This document shows positions 1 to 6,018 of a DNA stretch of 7,985 bases, piece after piece. The notes below the pieces were generated by a model. That model made no database searches, was not told the origin of the DNA, and saw only the letters and a list, made by a program, of their open reading frames with translations. The position numbers were made by a program, and so were the translations under genes. How positions within the stretch are numbered: the stretch's first letter is position 1; each line of letters begins with the position of its first letter. The DNA comes from JBBDRX01 sp040905245. Its GTDB lineage: Bacteria; Bacteroidota; Rhodothermia; Balneolales; Balneolaceae. The stretch lies in assembly GCA_040905245.1 (NCBI GenBank), contig JBBDRX010000044.1, forward strand, positions 1-7,985, given 5' to 3'.

Positions 1-1746
1 AAGTGCTGCGACTTCACCGTCGACCACCAGAAAGATCACCGTATTCCCCTCCGCTTCCAGTAAGGCGGCTCGGGCTGCATAATCCTCCCCGGGATTGACT
101 CGGTGCTGTTCGAGCAGCCGCCGATTACCGGCATAAACCACCTGATCGTTGATCCGGGCAGAAACCCCCATGCCTGGATGAGAACGAAACTCCGAAAGAT
201 CCAGATTCCAGGCATTCATCACCGCGGCAGAGGCTTCGGTCCGTGCAAATCGGATAATCGCACGGCTGAGCGGGTGCTCCGACCCCTCTTCCAACCGGAA
301 GAAGATTCCGAGAAGCTCTTCCCTCCGGCCGGGACGGGCCGGTTCAAAGCCAGTCACCTCCGGCTCACCGACTGTCAGGGTTCCGGTCTTGTCAAAGACC
401 ATCAGGGATACATCGTTCATCCGCTGGATCGCCTCGGCCCTCCGGATCAGAATACCGTTCCCCGCCCCGAGGCCACTTCCGACCATCAACGCCACCGGAG
501 TGGCCAACCCCAGAGCACAAGGACAGGCGATCACCAGAACAGCCAGGGCCGAATAGAATGCCTGTCCCCATCTGCCCATTCCGGTGGAAACCCAGGGAAG
601 CACACCATCGGCCCATTCCAGCAGCGGAGTCAGTACATCGGGGAAAATCAACCAGAACAGGCCGGTAAACAGAGACAGGAGAAGAACCACCGGAACAAAA
701 ATGGCTGTAATCCGATCTGCATAGGCCTGAATGGGTACCTTGGTGGTCTGGGCCTCTTCAACAAGCCGGATTACCCGGTTCAGAAAAGAGTCTTCCCCGA
801 CACCGGTGATCTGAATCAAAAGAGATCCTTCCAGATTCATGGTACCCCCGATGACCGGCTCGGACTTCTCCTTCCGGACCGGCATCGATTCACCGGTGAT
901 CATGGATTCATCGACCGACCCCTCTCCATCAACCACCTGGCCATCGGCCGGAACCTTTTCACCGGGCCGTACCCGTACGGTATCTCCGGGCCGGAGTTCA
1001 CGAATCGACACCGTCTCTTCCTGGCCGTTTCGAATGACCCTGGCCTCTTTGGCTTCCAGAGTCAGCAGTTTCAATATCGCCTCGGACGTTCGGCCTTTCG
1101 CGCGCGTTTCGATGTAGCGGCCCGCCAAATGAAAGGCCATTATCATGGCTGCGATCCCGGCAAAACTGTGAATAGGCACCTGAAACAGATCCAGCAGGTG
1201 AGCCAGCGCCAGCAGTCCGGTCAGCAGCGAGGCGACAGTTCCGATCGTAATCAGAAGATCCATATTGGGGCTGCGATTCAGAGCAGACTTCCAGCCGCTC
1301 ACAATCGTCCGGCGCCCGGGAATCAGCAGAACCCAGCCCGCCCCGAGAGTCATCCCGATCTCCATCACAAGCGGTCCGGCCAGATGGTGTCCGGAAATCA
1401 TCTCCACCGCCATCCAGAGCATCAGCGGCAGCGTCACAATCCAGGATTGAACCATTCGTCGTTTAGCCGTCTCCAGGGTTTTACGATCCCGTTCCCGCTT
1501 CTCCTCCAGCTTCAGGCCACTATCGGACTCTTCCGCCAGATCGTAACCAGCTTTCTTGAGGGCTTCCCGAATGGCATCCCGAGGTACGTCGGCCGTACGA
1601 GTCTGGATTTGAACCGTTTCGGCCGCAAGATTTACTGTGGCCGATTCCACACCACTTACCCGGCTGACGGCTTCTTCGACCGTAGAGGCGCAGCCGGCAC
1701 AGTGCATTCCCGTCACCGGATAGATGAATTTCTTTGTTGTGTTCAT
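1..1746 (-). CDS. copA: Copper-exporting P1B-type ATPase, CopA-like (C-terminal end off window)
   Basis: This inner-membrane pump probably drives Cu(I) out of the cytoplasm using ATP. The 582 codons in the window read without interruption. An N-terminal HMA metal-binding domain carries GMHCAGC (Cys16, Cys19). Hydrophobic membrane segments lie at about 100-118, 125-143, 162-185 and 190-209. The actuator domain has TGES at 284-287. The metal-channel motif CPC is at 408-410, inside ACPCALGLATP. The phosphorylation site DKTGT starts at Asp452, and SEHP of the nucleotide-binding domain is at 489-492. The GDGxND hinge and last two helices lie beyond the left edge. The single HMA plus CPC favour Cu(I), or possibly Ag(I), but the later helices that would confirm selectivity are not visible. 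An ATG at 1833 is in frame with no stop between (29 extra residues). The 1746 start is preferred because HMA domains normally begin near the N-terminus. Neither start has a clear ribosome binding site. The CxxC-AraC gene upstream on the same strand suggests metal-responsive control. Confidence 0.95.
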   Translation of the reverse strand, partial: MNTTKKFIYPVTGMHCAGCASTVEEAVSRVSGVESATVNLAAETVQIQTRTADVPRDAIREALKKAGYDLAEESDSGLKLEEKRERDRKTLETAKRRMVQSWIVTLPLMLWMAVEMISGHHLAGPLVMEIGMTLGAGWVLLIPGRRTIVSGWKSALNRSPNMDLLITIGTVASLLTGLLALAHLLDLFQVPIHSFAGIAAMIMAFHLAGRYIETRAKGRTSEAILKLLTLEAKEARVIRNGQEETVSIRELRPGDTVRVRPGEKVPADGQVVDGEGSVDESMITGESMPVRKEKSEPVIGGTMNLEGSLLIQITGVGEDSFLNRVIRLVEEAQTTKVPIQAYADRITAIFVPVVLLLSLFTGLFWLIFPDVLTPLLEWADGVLPWVSTGMGRWGQAFYSALAVLVIACPCALGLATPVALMVGSGLGAGNGILIRRAEAIQRMNDVSLMVFDKTGTLTVGEPEVTGFEPARPGRREELLGIFFRLEEGSEHPLSRAIIRFARTEASAAVMNAWNLDLSEFRSHPGMGVSARINDQVVYAGNRRLLEQHRVNPGEDYAARAALLEAEGNTVIFLVVDGEVAAL

Positions 1747-1754
1747 ATCATTCT

Positions 1755-1775
1755 GATTCTGGTTTATCCCGAAAC
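1755..1775 (-). repeat. Direct repeat, copy 1 (proximal to copA start)
   Basis: A 21 bp element, read on the minus strand as GTTTCGGGAT, then A, AACC, A, GAATC. It matches the copy at 1821-1841 at 19 of 21 positions and ends 9 bp before the preferred copA ATG. With one added base it contains a small inverted repeat, GGTTT-N6-AAACC (1761-1776), which could form a protein-binding palindrome or a weak mRNA hairpin next to the start codon. An operator role is inferred only from position. Confidence 0.7.
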
Positions 1776-1820
1776 CACCGAACTGTCGAACGGGTCCGAA
1801 ACCTTCTGTAATCACTGGGC

Positions 1821-1841
1821 GATTCAGGTTCATCCCGAAAC
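1821..1841 (-). repeat. Direct repeat, copy 2 (distal to copA start)
   Basis: The second copy, read on the minus strand as GTTTCGGGAT, then G, AACC, T, GAATC. It lies exactly 66 bp upstream of copy 1 in the same orientation, roughly six turns of B-DNA. The GGTTT/AAACC palindrome of copy 1 is imperfect here (GGTTC and AAACT). The core TTCGGGA recurs once more at 1903-1897, 64 bp further upstream, without the rest of the element. The copy also contains the alternative in-frame copA start at 1833. Confidence 0.7.
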
Positions 1842-2110
1842 TTTCGCGGGAAACCGGTTATTTCAGCAACTTTGCCCTCTTCCATTTTTCATGGATTCCC
1901 GAAGGATGCTGTTTCGATCGGACAAGATGTCAATAGTGAGGGAAATACGTCTAACAATTCCTGAACGAAGATGTGTACTATTTTTGGGAAGGGTCCTGGA
2001 GTGGGATCGGAACAGAGAGAACGTTCCGGGACGGTCATCGATATACCGGCCTCAATCTGATACGGAAACGGAACGGGTTGAACCGGTACGATCCGTAAAA
2101 AAAACCAACG

Positions 2111-2674
2111 TCAGAGCTTGTCCAGCGGGATTCGTTCGGTTTTACCCCTATGACGATAGTGGGTCACAGTCTCTCCGGTCACCTTTTTGAACTGATTGGA
2201 GAGGTACTGGACACTGCTGTAGTTGAGCTGCCAGGCGATCTCGCTAAGAGTCAGATTTTGATACGCCAGCAGCTCCTTGACCCGCTCAATCTTGAGCCGG
2301 ATCAGGTAGGTCTCGATCGTTTCTCCCTCCACATCCGAATACAGCTTGCTCAGGTAGGAGTAGTTGTAGTGAAGCTTGCCGGCAATGTAGGTCGAAAGTT
2401 TTTCCGGCCGGTCCTGCTCTTCCAGATGGCGAAGATAGTAAAGCAGTTCGACCTTGATCCGTCCCACCAGCTCGGCTTCCCGATTCTGAATCAGTGCGAA
2501 TCCTTTTGATTCCAGCCCTCTGGCGACCGCCTCGAGTTGGTCGGCCGACAGGATTCGATCCGTCTCTGCCAGGCCCAGTTCCAGTTTCGTCAAAGAAATA
2601 TCCATACTTCGGAAGAGCTGCTGCACAGATTCGACGCACCGGTTACAAACCATATTCTGTATCATCAGTCGCAT
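2111..2674 (-). CDS. AraC-family transcription regulator with N-terminal HMA-like CxxC segment
   Basis: A 187-residue DNA-binding regulator. Residues 1-62 read like a degenerate heavy-metal-associated (ferredoxin-like) fold: a first strand, the motif NMVCNRC (Cys10, Cys13), a helix, a second strand near 27-34, a helix near 45-57 and a last strand near 58-62. Residues 64-88 form a helical linker. Residues 90-174 are an AraC-type double helix-turn-helix: first helices at about 93-113 (YNYSYLSKLYSDVEG), then IERVKELL and the second unit LTLSEIAWQLNYSSVQYLSNQFKKVTG at 141-167. Short proteins of this layout occur in Bacteroidota, often annotated only as AraC family. No classical cupin or sugar-binding sensor domain is present. 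The CxxC and its place upstream of the copper ATPase suggest that it senses Cu(I) or another thiophilic metal and controls that pump; this is inference. ATG 2674 has no Shine-Dalgarno (CTCCTTTT precedes it). M4 is an alternative start that also keeps the CxxC. Confidence 0.9.
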   Translation of the reverse strand: MRLMIQNMVCNRCVESVQQLFRSMDISLTKLELGLAETDRILSADQLEAVARGLESKGFALIQNREAELVGRIKVELLYYLRHLEEQDRPEKLSTYIAGKLHYNYSYLSKLYSDVEGETIETYLIRLKIERVKELLAYQNLTLSEIAWQLNYSSVQYLSNQFKKVTGETVTHYRHRGKTERIPLDKL

Positions 2675-2736
2675 AAAAGGAGAACGCCCGGAGACGTCCG
2701 TTTCGTGTGGTTCGTTGATCCAACCATAGCCGCATC
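2675..2736 (-). promoter_or_regulatory. Short spacer between glmS and the AraC-type gene, candidate promoter
   Basis: Sixty-two bases lie between the glmS stop and the regulator ATG. The segment 2709-2725 contains GGTT-N9-AACC and, nested in it, GTTG-ATC-CAAC. The outer arms resemble the GGTTT/AAACC arms of the repeat next to copA, so an autoregulatory site is possible. No strong terminator for glmS is visible, so read-through from glmS cannot be excluded. The arms are short and could arise by chance. Confidence 0.25.
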
Positions 2737-4575
2737 TTATTCAACGGTTACGCTCTTCGCAAGGTTCCTCGGCTGGTCCACATCACAGTTCCGGTTCACC
2801 GCAATGTAGTACGAAAGAAGCTGCAGGGGAATCACGGTGAGCAGCGGCGTCAGACAGTCCAGGGCCGATGGAATAGACACAGAAAAGTCCGAAAGATCGA
2901 TCACATCGCTGTTCTCCTCATTGGTAATGGAGATGATCCGGGCTTTCCGGGCTTTTACCTCCTCGATGTTGGAAATCATTTTATCGTTCGTATGATCGGT
3001 GGCGGCAATCACGACGACCGGCATCATTTCGTCGATCAGAGCGATCGGGCCGTGCTTCATCTCGGCGGCAGGATATCCTTCGGCATGGATATAGGAGATC
3101 TCCTTCAGCTTCAGAGCCCCTTCAAGAGCGACCGGGAAGTTGTAGGTTCGTCCGAGATAGAGAAAGTTGGGCGCATAGGTAAAGAGCCGCGCCATATCCT
3201 TGACCACTTCGCTCTGTTCCAGAATTTTCTCGATTTTGCCCGGCAGGCGGGTCAGCTCGGCGATCAGTTCTTTCGCGTACTCCGGATCCAGTGTGCCACG
3301 CCGTTGCCCCAATGCTATGGCCATCATGGTGAGGACGGCAACCTGTGTGGTAAACGCTTTGGTGGAGGCTACTCCAATCTCCGGGCCGGCATGCGTATAG
3401 ACACCGGCGTCAGTTTCCCTGGCGATGGTCGAACCGACCACATTGCATATCCCCAGAACCATCGCCCCCTTCTCTTTTGCCTCGCGAAGGGCTGCAAGAG
3501 TATCGGCGGTCTCTCCACTCTGGGAGATCACCAGCAAAACATCTCCCTTGCCAATCAGAGGGTCTCTGTAGCGAAATTCCGAGGCATACTCTACTTCGAC
3601 CGGAAGTTTGGCCAGATGCTCAAACAGATACTCGCCCACCAGGCCGGAGTGCCAACTGGTTCCGCAGGCGGCAATCACCAGGCGGCGGACATCTGTCAAC
3701 TGATCTATCACATCGACCAGCCCCCCCAGTTGAATAGTGCCGGTATCTCGCTGCAACCGTCCCCGGAGACAATCGGCCAGAGAGCGGGGCTGTTCGAAGA
3801 TCTCCTTCAGCATAAAATGAGGGTAGCCCGCTTTCTCGATCTGATCCAGGCTCATTGCCAGCTCGTGCACCTTTTTGGTCAGTTCTACATCATTGATGGT
3901 TTTGACCCGATAGCTGTCACTGGTGACAACAGCGATCTCGCCGTCTTCCAGATAAACCACCTTGTTTGTAAACTCGACAATCGGAGAGGCATCCGAGGCG
4001 ATGAACATCTCGTTTTCACCGACTCCGAGCAGAAGCGGGGAGCCTTTTCGCGCCACGTAGATTCGGTCCGATTCGTCCAGGTTCAGCACTGCAATTCCAT
4101 AGGTTCCGACAATCTGTTTCAGTGCGAGTTGTAGGGCGGCTTCGAACTCGACCGGCTCGCCGTTGTCGTAGATTTCCTGAATCAGTTGGACGATGACTTC
4201 CGTGTCTGTATCGCTCTGAAAAGTGTGGCCTTTCTCAATCAGATTCCTTTTCAGGGAGTTGTAGTTTTCGATAATTCCGTTGTGGACAATGGCGATTTTT
4301 CCATTTTCACTCAGGTGGGGATGGGCATTCACATCGTTCGGTTCCCCGTGGGTAGCCCAGCGTGTATGACCAATGCCGATGTGGTTCTGAATGGTTCGCC
4401 CTTTCAGCTGTTTCTCCAGTTCGGAGACCTTTCCCCGGCCCTTGATCACATCAATAGAGCCGTTGGCCAGAGCCACGCCCGAAGAGTCGTACCCTCGGTA
4501 CTCCAGTCGTTTCAAGCCTTTCAACAATACCTTTCCCGCATCCCGGGCTCCCAGAAATCCTACAATTCCACACAT
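2737..4575 (-). CDS. glmS: Glutamine--fructose-6-phosphate aminotransferase (isomerizing), GlmS
   Basis: This cytoplasmic enzyme makes glucosamine-6-phosphate from fructose-6-phosphate and glutamine, the committed step toward UDP-GlcNAc for peptidoglycan and other envelope glycans. At 612 residues it is full length (E. coli GlmS has 609). The N-terminal class II glutamine amidotransferase domain starts MCGIVGFLG, with Cys2 as nucleophile after Met removal. It also has GHTRWATHG (69-77), HNGIIEN (98-104) and SDTDTE (121-126). Two SIS sugar-isomerase domains follow: CGTSWHSG (304-311), SQSGETADT (351-359) and STKAFTTQ (404-411), then EGALKLKEISYIHAEG (485-500) and EMKHGP (505-510). The tail DQPRNLAKSVTVE carries the catalytic Lys607. 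All key residues are present. A short AAGGA lies 2 bp before the ATG. It is transcribed divergently from a GlmU-like gene of the same pathway. No glmS ribozyme is expected in this lineage and none was recognised in the leader. Confidence 0.98.
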   Translation of the reverse strand: MCGIVGFLGARDAGKVLLKGLKRLEYRGYDSSGVALANGSIDVIKGRGKVSELEKQLKGRTIQNHIGIGHTRWATHGEPNDVNAHPHLSENGKIAIVHNGIIENYNSLKRNLIEKGHTFQSDTDTEVIVQLIQEIYDNGEPVEFEAALQLALKQIVGTYGIAVLNLDESDRIYVARKGSPLLLGVGENEMFIASDASPIVEFTNKVVYLEDGEIAVVTSDSYRVKTINDVELTKKVHELAMSLDQIEKAGYPHFMLKEIFEQPRSLADCLRGRLQRDTGTIQLGGLVDVIDQLTDVRRLVIAACGTSWHSGLVGEYLFEHLAKLPVEVEYASEFRYRDPLIGKGDVLLVISQSGETADTLAALREAKEKGAMVLGICNVVGSTIARETDAGVYTHAGPEIGVASTKAFTTQVAVLTMMAIALGQRRGTLDPEYAKELIAELTRLPGKIEKILEQSEVVKDMARLFTYAPNFLYLGRTYNFPVALEGALKLKEISYIHAEGYPAAEMKHGPIALIDEMMPVVVIAATDHTNDKMISNIEEVKARKARIISITNEENSDVIDLSDFSVSIPSALDCLTPLLTVIPLQLLSYYIAVNRNCDVDQPRNLAKSVTVE

Positions 4576-4704
4576 ATTCCTTGATTCATTTCCAATTCAG
4601 AGGGCCAGTTCTTTCGATGTTTTTTCGCGCTGGCCAAATGCTGTTCAATTTACTGTTTTAAACCATACATTTACAGTACCATCATTAATGAAACTGATTC
4701 TGCC
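4576..4704. promoter_or_regulatory. Divergent promoter region between glmS and the GlmU-like gene
   Basis: These 129 bp, visibly more AT-rich than the flanking genes, must hold the start signals for glmS (leftward) and the GlmU-like gene (rightward). Two six-base inverted repeats are visible: GGCCAG (4603-4608) with CTGGCC (4630-4635), and TACTGT (4651-4656) with ACAGTA (4673-4678). Arms this short are expected about once by chance in such a length. TACATTTA (4666-4673) resembles the Bacteroidota -7 element TAnnTTTG except for its last base, but no clear -33 TTTG is placed upstream. The promoter function is inferred from the divergent layout; exact boxes are not called. Confidence 0.5.
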
Positions 4705-5988
4705 ATGAGCATTCAAACTTCCAATGCAATCTGCTTTTTTGAGGACCCTGAAACGGAGCGGTTCAACCCGCTGCTACTCACCCGGCCGATGGACGATCTG
4801 CGTGCAGGAATTCTCACGATTCGTGAAAAATGGTTGCTGGAACTGGGCACAGTGGCTTTTTTACGACTGATTCGCCCGGAGTTGGCCAATCTGTTTGAGT
4901 CGGAAGCGCGGGTGGCTCCTCCACAGTACTGGATCAACAGCCGTCTGCTTCCCGATCCGGTTACGGTCCGGCAGATCAGGGAGCTTCCCGAGGGCGGGAG
5001 CATCGTCATGGAGGGAACTTTGCTGGTTTTGAGAGTCGCCTCCGGGAAAAACGAGATTACGGAGAGTCTGCGACCGGAGGGACAAATAGTTTTGGAAGGT
5101 AACGGAACGCCTCTTCTGAAATCACGACATCAGGGACTGCTCGAAATGGCAGACGAACCGTTACGACAGGACCCGGACGGCGATATCCGTATCGTGAACC
5201 ATCTTTGGGATCTGATTCGCCTGAATGGGCTGGAAATCGAACGGGATATGGAGCGGTTGAGTCTCCGTGGATCGATGGGGGATTCACTCAGAGGTGTTCA
5301 TCTGGCCGGAGAGCATCTGCTTTATGCCAGTCCCGAGGCGGTTGTGGAGCCGGGGGTTGCGATTATTACCGACGAAGGGCCGGTCTATATCGGGCCGGGT
5401 GCCCGAATCATGGCCGGGTCTACCCTTCGGGGGCCGGTTGCGGTCTGCGAAGGGTCGACGGTAAAGATGGGGGCACGTATGTACGGAAACACAACCATCG
5501 GGCCGGTCTGTAAAGTCGCCGGCGAGGTACAGGACACGATTTTTCACTCCTATTCCAACAAGGCGCATGACGGGTTTGTCGGAAGTTCCCTGATCGGGCA
5601 GTGGTGTAATCTGGGGGCGGGAACCAGTACGTCCAACCTGAAAAACAACTATCAGACGGTTCGGCTTGTGGACTGGTCTTCAGGAGAGGAATTCGATACG
5701 GGGGTGCAGTTTCTGGGCACCGTCATGGGGGATCACTCCAAAACGGGTATCCATACCATGCTCTCCACCGGCACGCTGTGCGGGGTCTGCTGCAATATCT
5801 TCGGCAGTGGGTTCGCGCCTCGACTGATCCCGTCGTTCAGCTGGGTCGATTCCGGAACCATCACGGCCTACAGGATCGACAAAGCCCTGGAAACAATGCA
5901 AAAAGTCATGGAACGACGGAATGTGGAGCTGGATGAACCTGTTACGGCCTTCATGAGATCGCTTTTTGCACAGGGAAGTGGTGGATGA
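4705..5988 (+). CDS. GlmU-like bifunctional protein: putative sugar nucleotidyltransferase plus hexapeptide-repeat acyltransferase
   Basis: A 427-residue protein of the alternative GlmU family common in Bacteroidota. It is predicted to acetylate glucosamine-1-phosphate and join the product to UTP, giving UDP-GlcNAc. The N-terminal part lacks the usual GxGTRM nucleotidyltransferase loop but has this family's signature, LTRPMDDLRAGILTIREKW (residues 25-43). From about 220 to 390 the chain becomes a left-handed beta-helix of hexapeptide repeats (GPVYIGPGARIMAGSTLRG and similar). Residues NKAHDGFVG followed by IGQWCNLGAGTSTSN resemble the acetyltransferase site of E. coli GlmU, and His288 would match its catalytic His363. 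An unusual Cys cluster (CGVCC, 359-363) sits in a later coil. The neighbouring divergent glmS supports the amino-sugar assignment. The ATG at 4705 has no Shine-Dalgarno, but the conserved motif soon after it supports this start. The exact sugar and direction of specificity are inferred. proB follows 30 bp downstream. Confidence 0.85.
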   Translation: MSIQTSNAICFFEDPETERFNPLLLTRPMDDLRAGILTIREKWLLELGTVAFLRLIRPELANLFESEARVAPPQYWINSRLLPDPVTVRQIRELPEGGSIVMEGTLLVLRVASGKNEITESLRPEGQIVLEGNGTPLLKSRHQGLLEMADEPLRQDPDGDIRIVNHLWDLIRLNGLEIERDMERLSLRGSMGDSLRGVHLAGEHLLYASPEAVVEPGVAIITDEGPVYIGPGARIMAGSTLRGPVAVCEGSTVKMGARMYGNTTIGPVCKVAGEVQDTIFHSYSNKAHDGFVGSSLIGQWCNLGAGTSTSNLKNNYQTVRLVDWSSGEEFDTGVQFLGTVMGDHSKTGIHTMLSTGTLCGVCCNIFGSGFAPRLIPSFSWVDSGTITAYRIDKALETMQKVMERRNVELDEPVTAFMRSLFAQGSGG

Positions 5989-6018
5989 TTCAGCCATACG
6001 CAATTGGTATATTGGGGG

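Larger units (their letters stand above)
1747..2110 (-). promoter_or_regulatory. Long leader/intergenic region upstream of copA
   Basis: These 364 bp separate the regulator's stop codon from the ATPase start, both on the minus strand. No convincing gene was seen. The longest minus-strand ATG frame clear of copA (2038-1889, 49 codons) has no recognisable features. The region holds a pair of 21 bp direct repeats near copA, a CGGAAC-N9-GTTCCG inverted repeat (2008-2028), a TTGACA hexamer on the minus strand (1933-1928) without a good -10 partner, and a run of eight T on the minus strand just after the regulator's stop (2104-2097). A promoter and operator for copA are expected here from the gap size and gene order, but neither can be pinned to a base. 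The T-run lacks a stem before it, so a terminator is not called. Confidence 0.5.

Noticed and set aside
1928..1933. A perfect TTGACA hexamer on the minus strand upstream of copA, considered as a -35 box.
   Set aside because: No TATAAT-like element lies 16-19 bp downstream, and Bacteroidota-type primary sigma factors use a different consensus. It is kept only as a note in the leader entry.
2019..2026. The perfect 8 bp palindrome GAACGTTC, and the wider CGGAAC-N9-GTTCCG, considered as an operator.
   Set aside because: An 8 bp palindrome is expected about once by chance in a gap this long, and it does not share bases with the direct repeats.
1889..2038. A 49-codon minus-strand ATG frame in the gap upstream of copA, considered as a leader peptide or small metal-binding protein.
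   Set aside because: It has three scattered Cys residues without a CxxC motif, no ribosome binding site and no signal or membrane segment. A frame this short is easily random.
2097..2113. A run of eight T on the minus strand right after the AraC-type stop codon, considered as a terminator.
   Set aside because: No GC-rich stem precedes the run. The inverted repeat TACGGA/TCCGTA (2061-2097) lies on the wrong side of it for this strand.
103..2190. A 695-codon open frame on the plus strand, running antisense through copA, the gap and into the AraC-type gene.
   Set aside because: Its codons lie exactly opposite those of copA, whose minus-strand product has every expected motif. The plus-strand product is low-complexity, rich in Arg, Pro, Gly and His, with no recognisable domain. 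It does stay open across the 364 bp gap, which is mildly unlikely, but there is no other support.
2992..4134. A 380-codon open frame on the plus strand opposite glmS.
   Set aside because: It is a shadow of glmS, which is full length with all catalytic residues. The antisense product shows no domain.
6004..6018. A TTG start for proB five codons upstream of the chosen ATG.
   Set aside because: No ribosome binding site supports it. The ATG at 6019 is closer to the usual N-terminus and is a stronger start codon.
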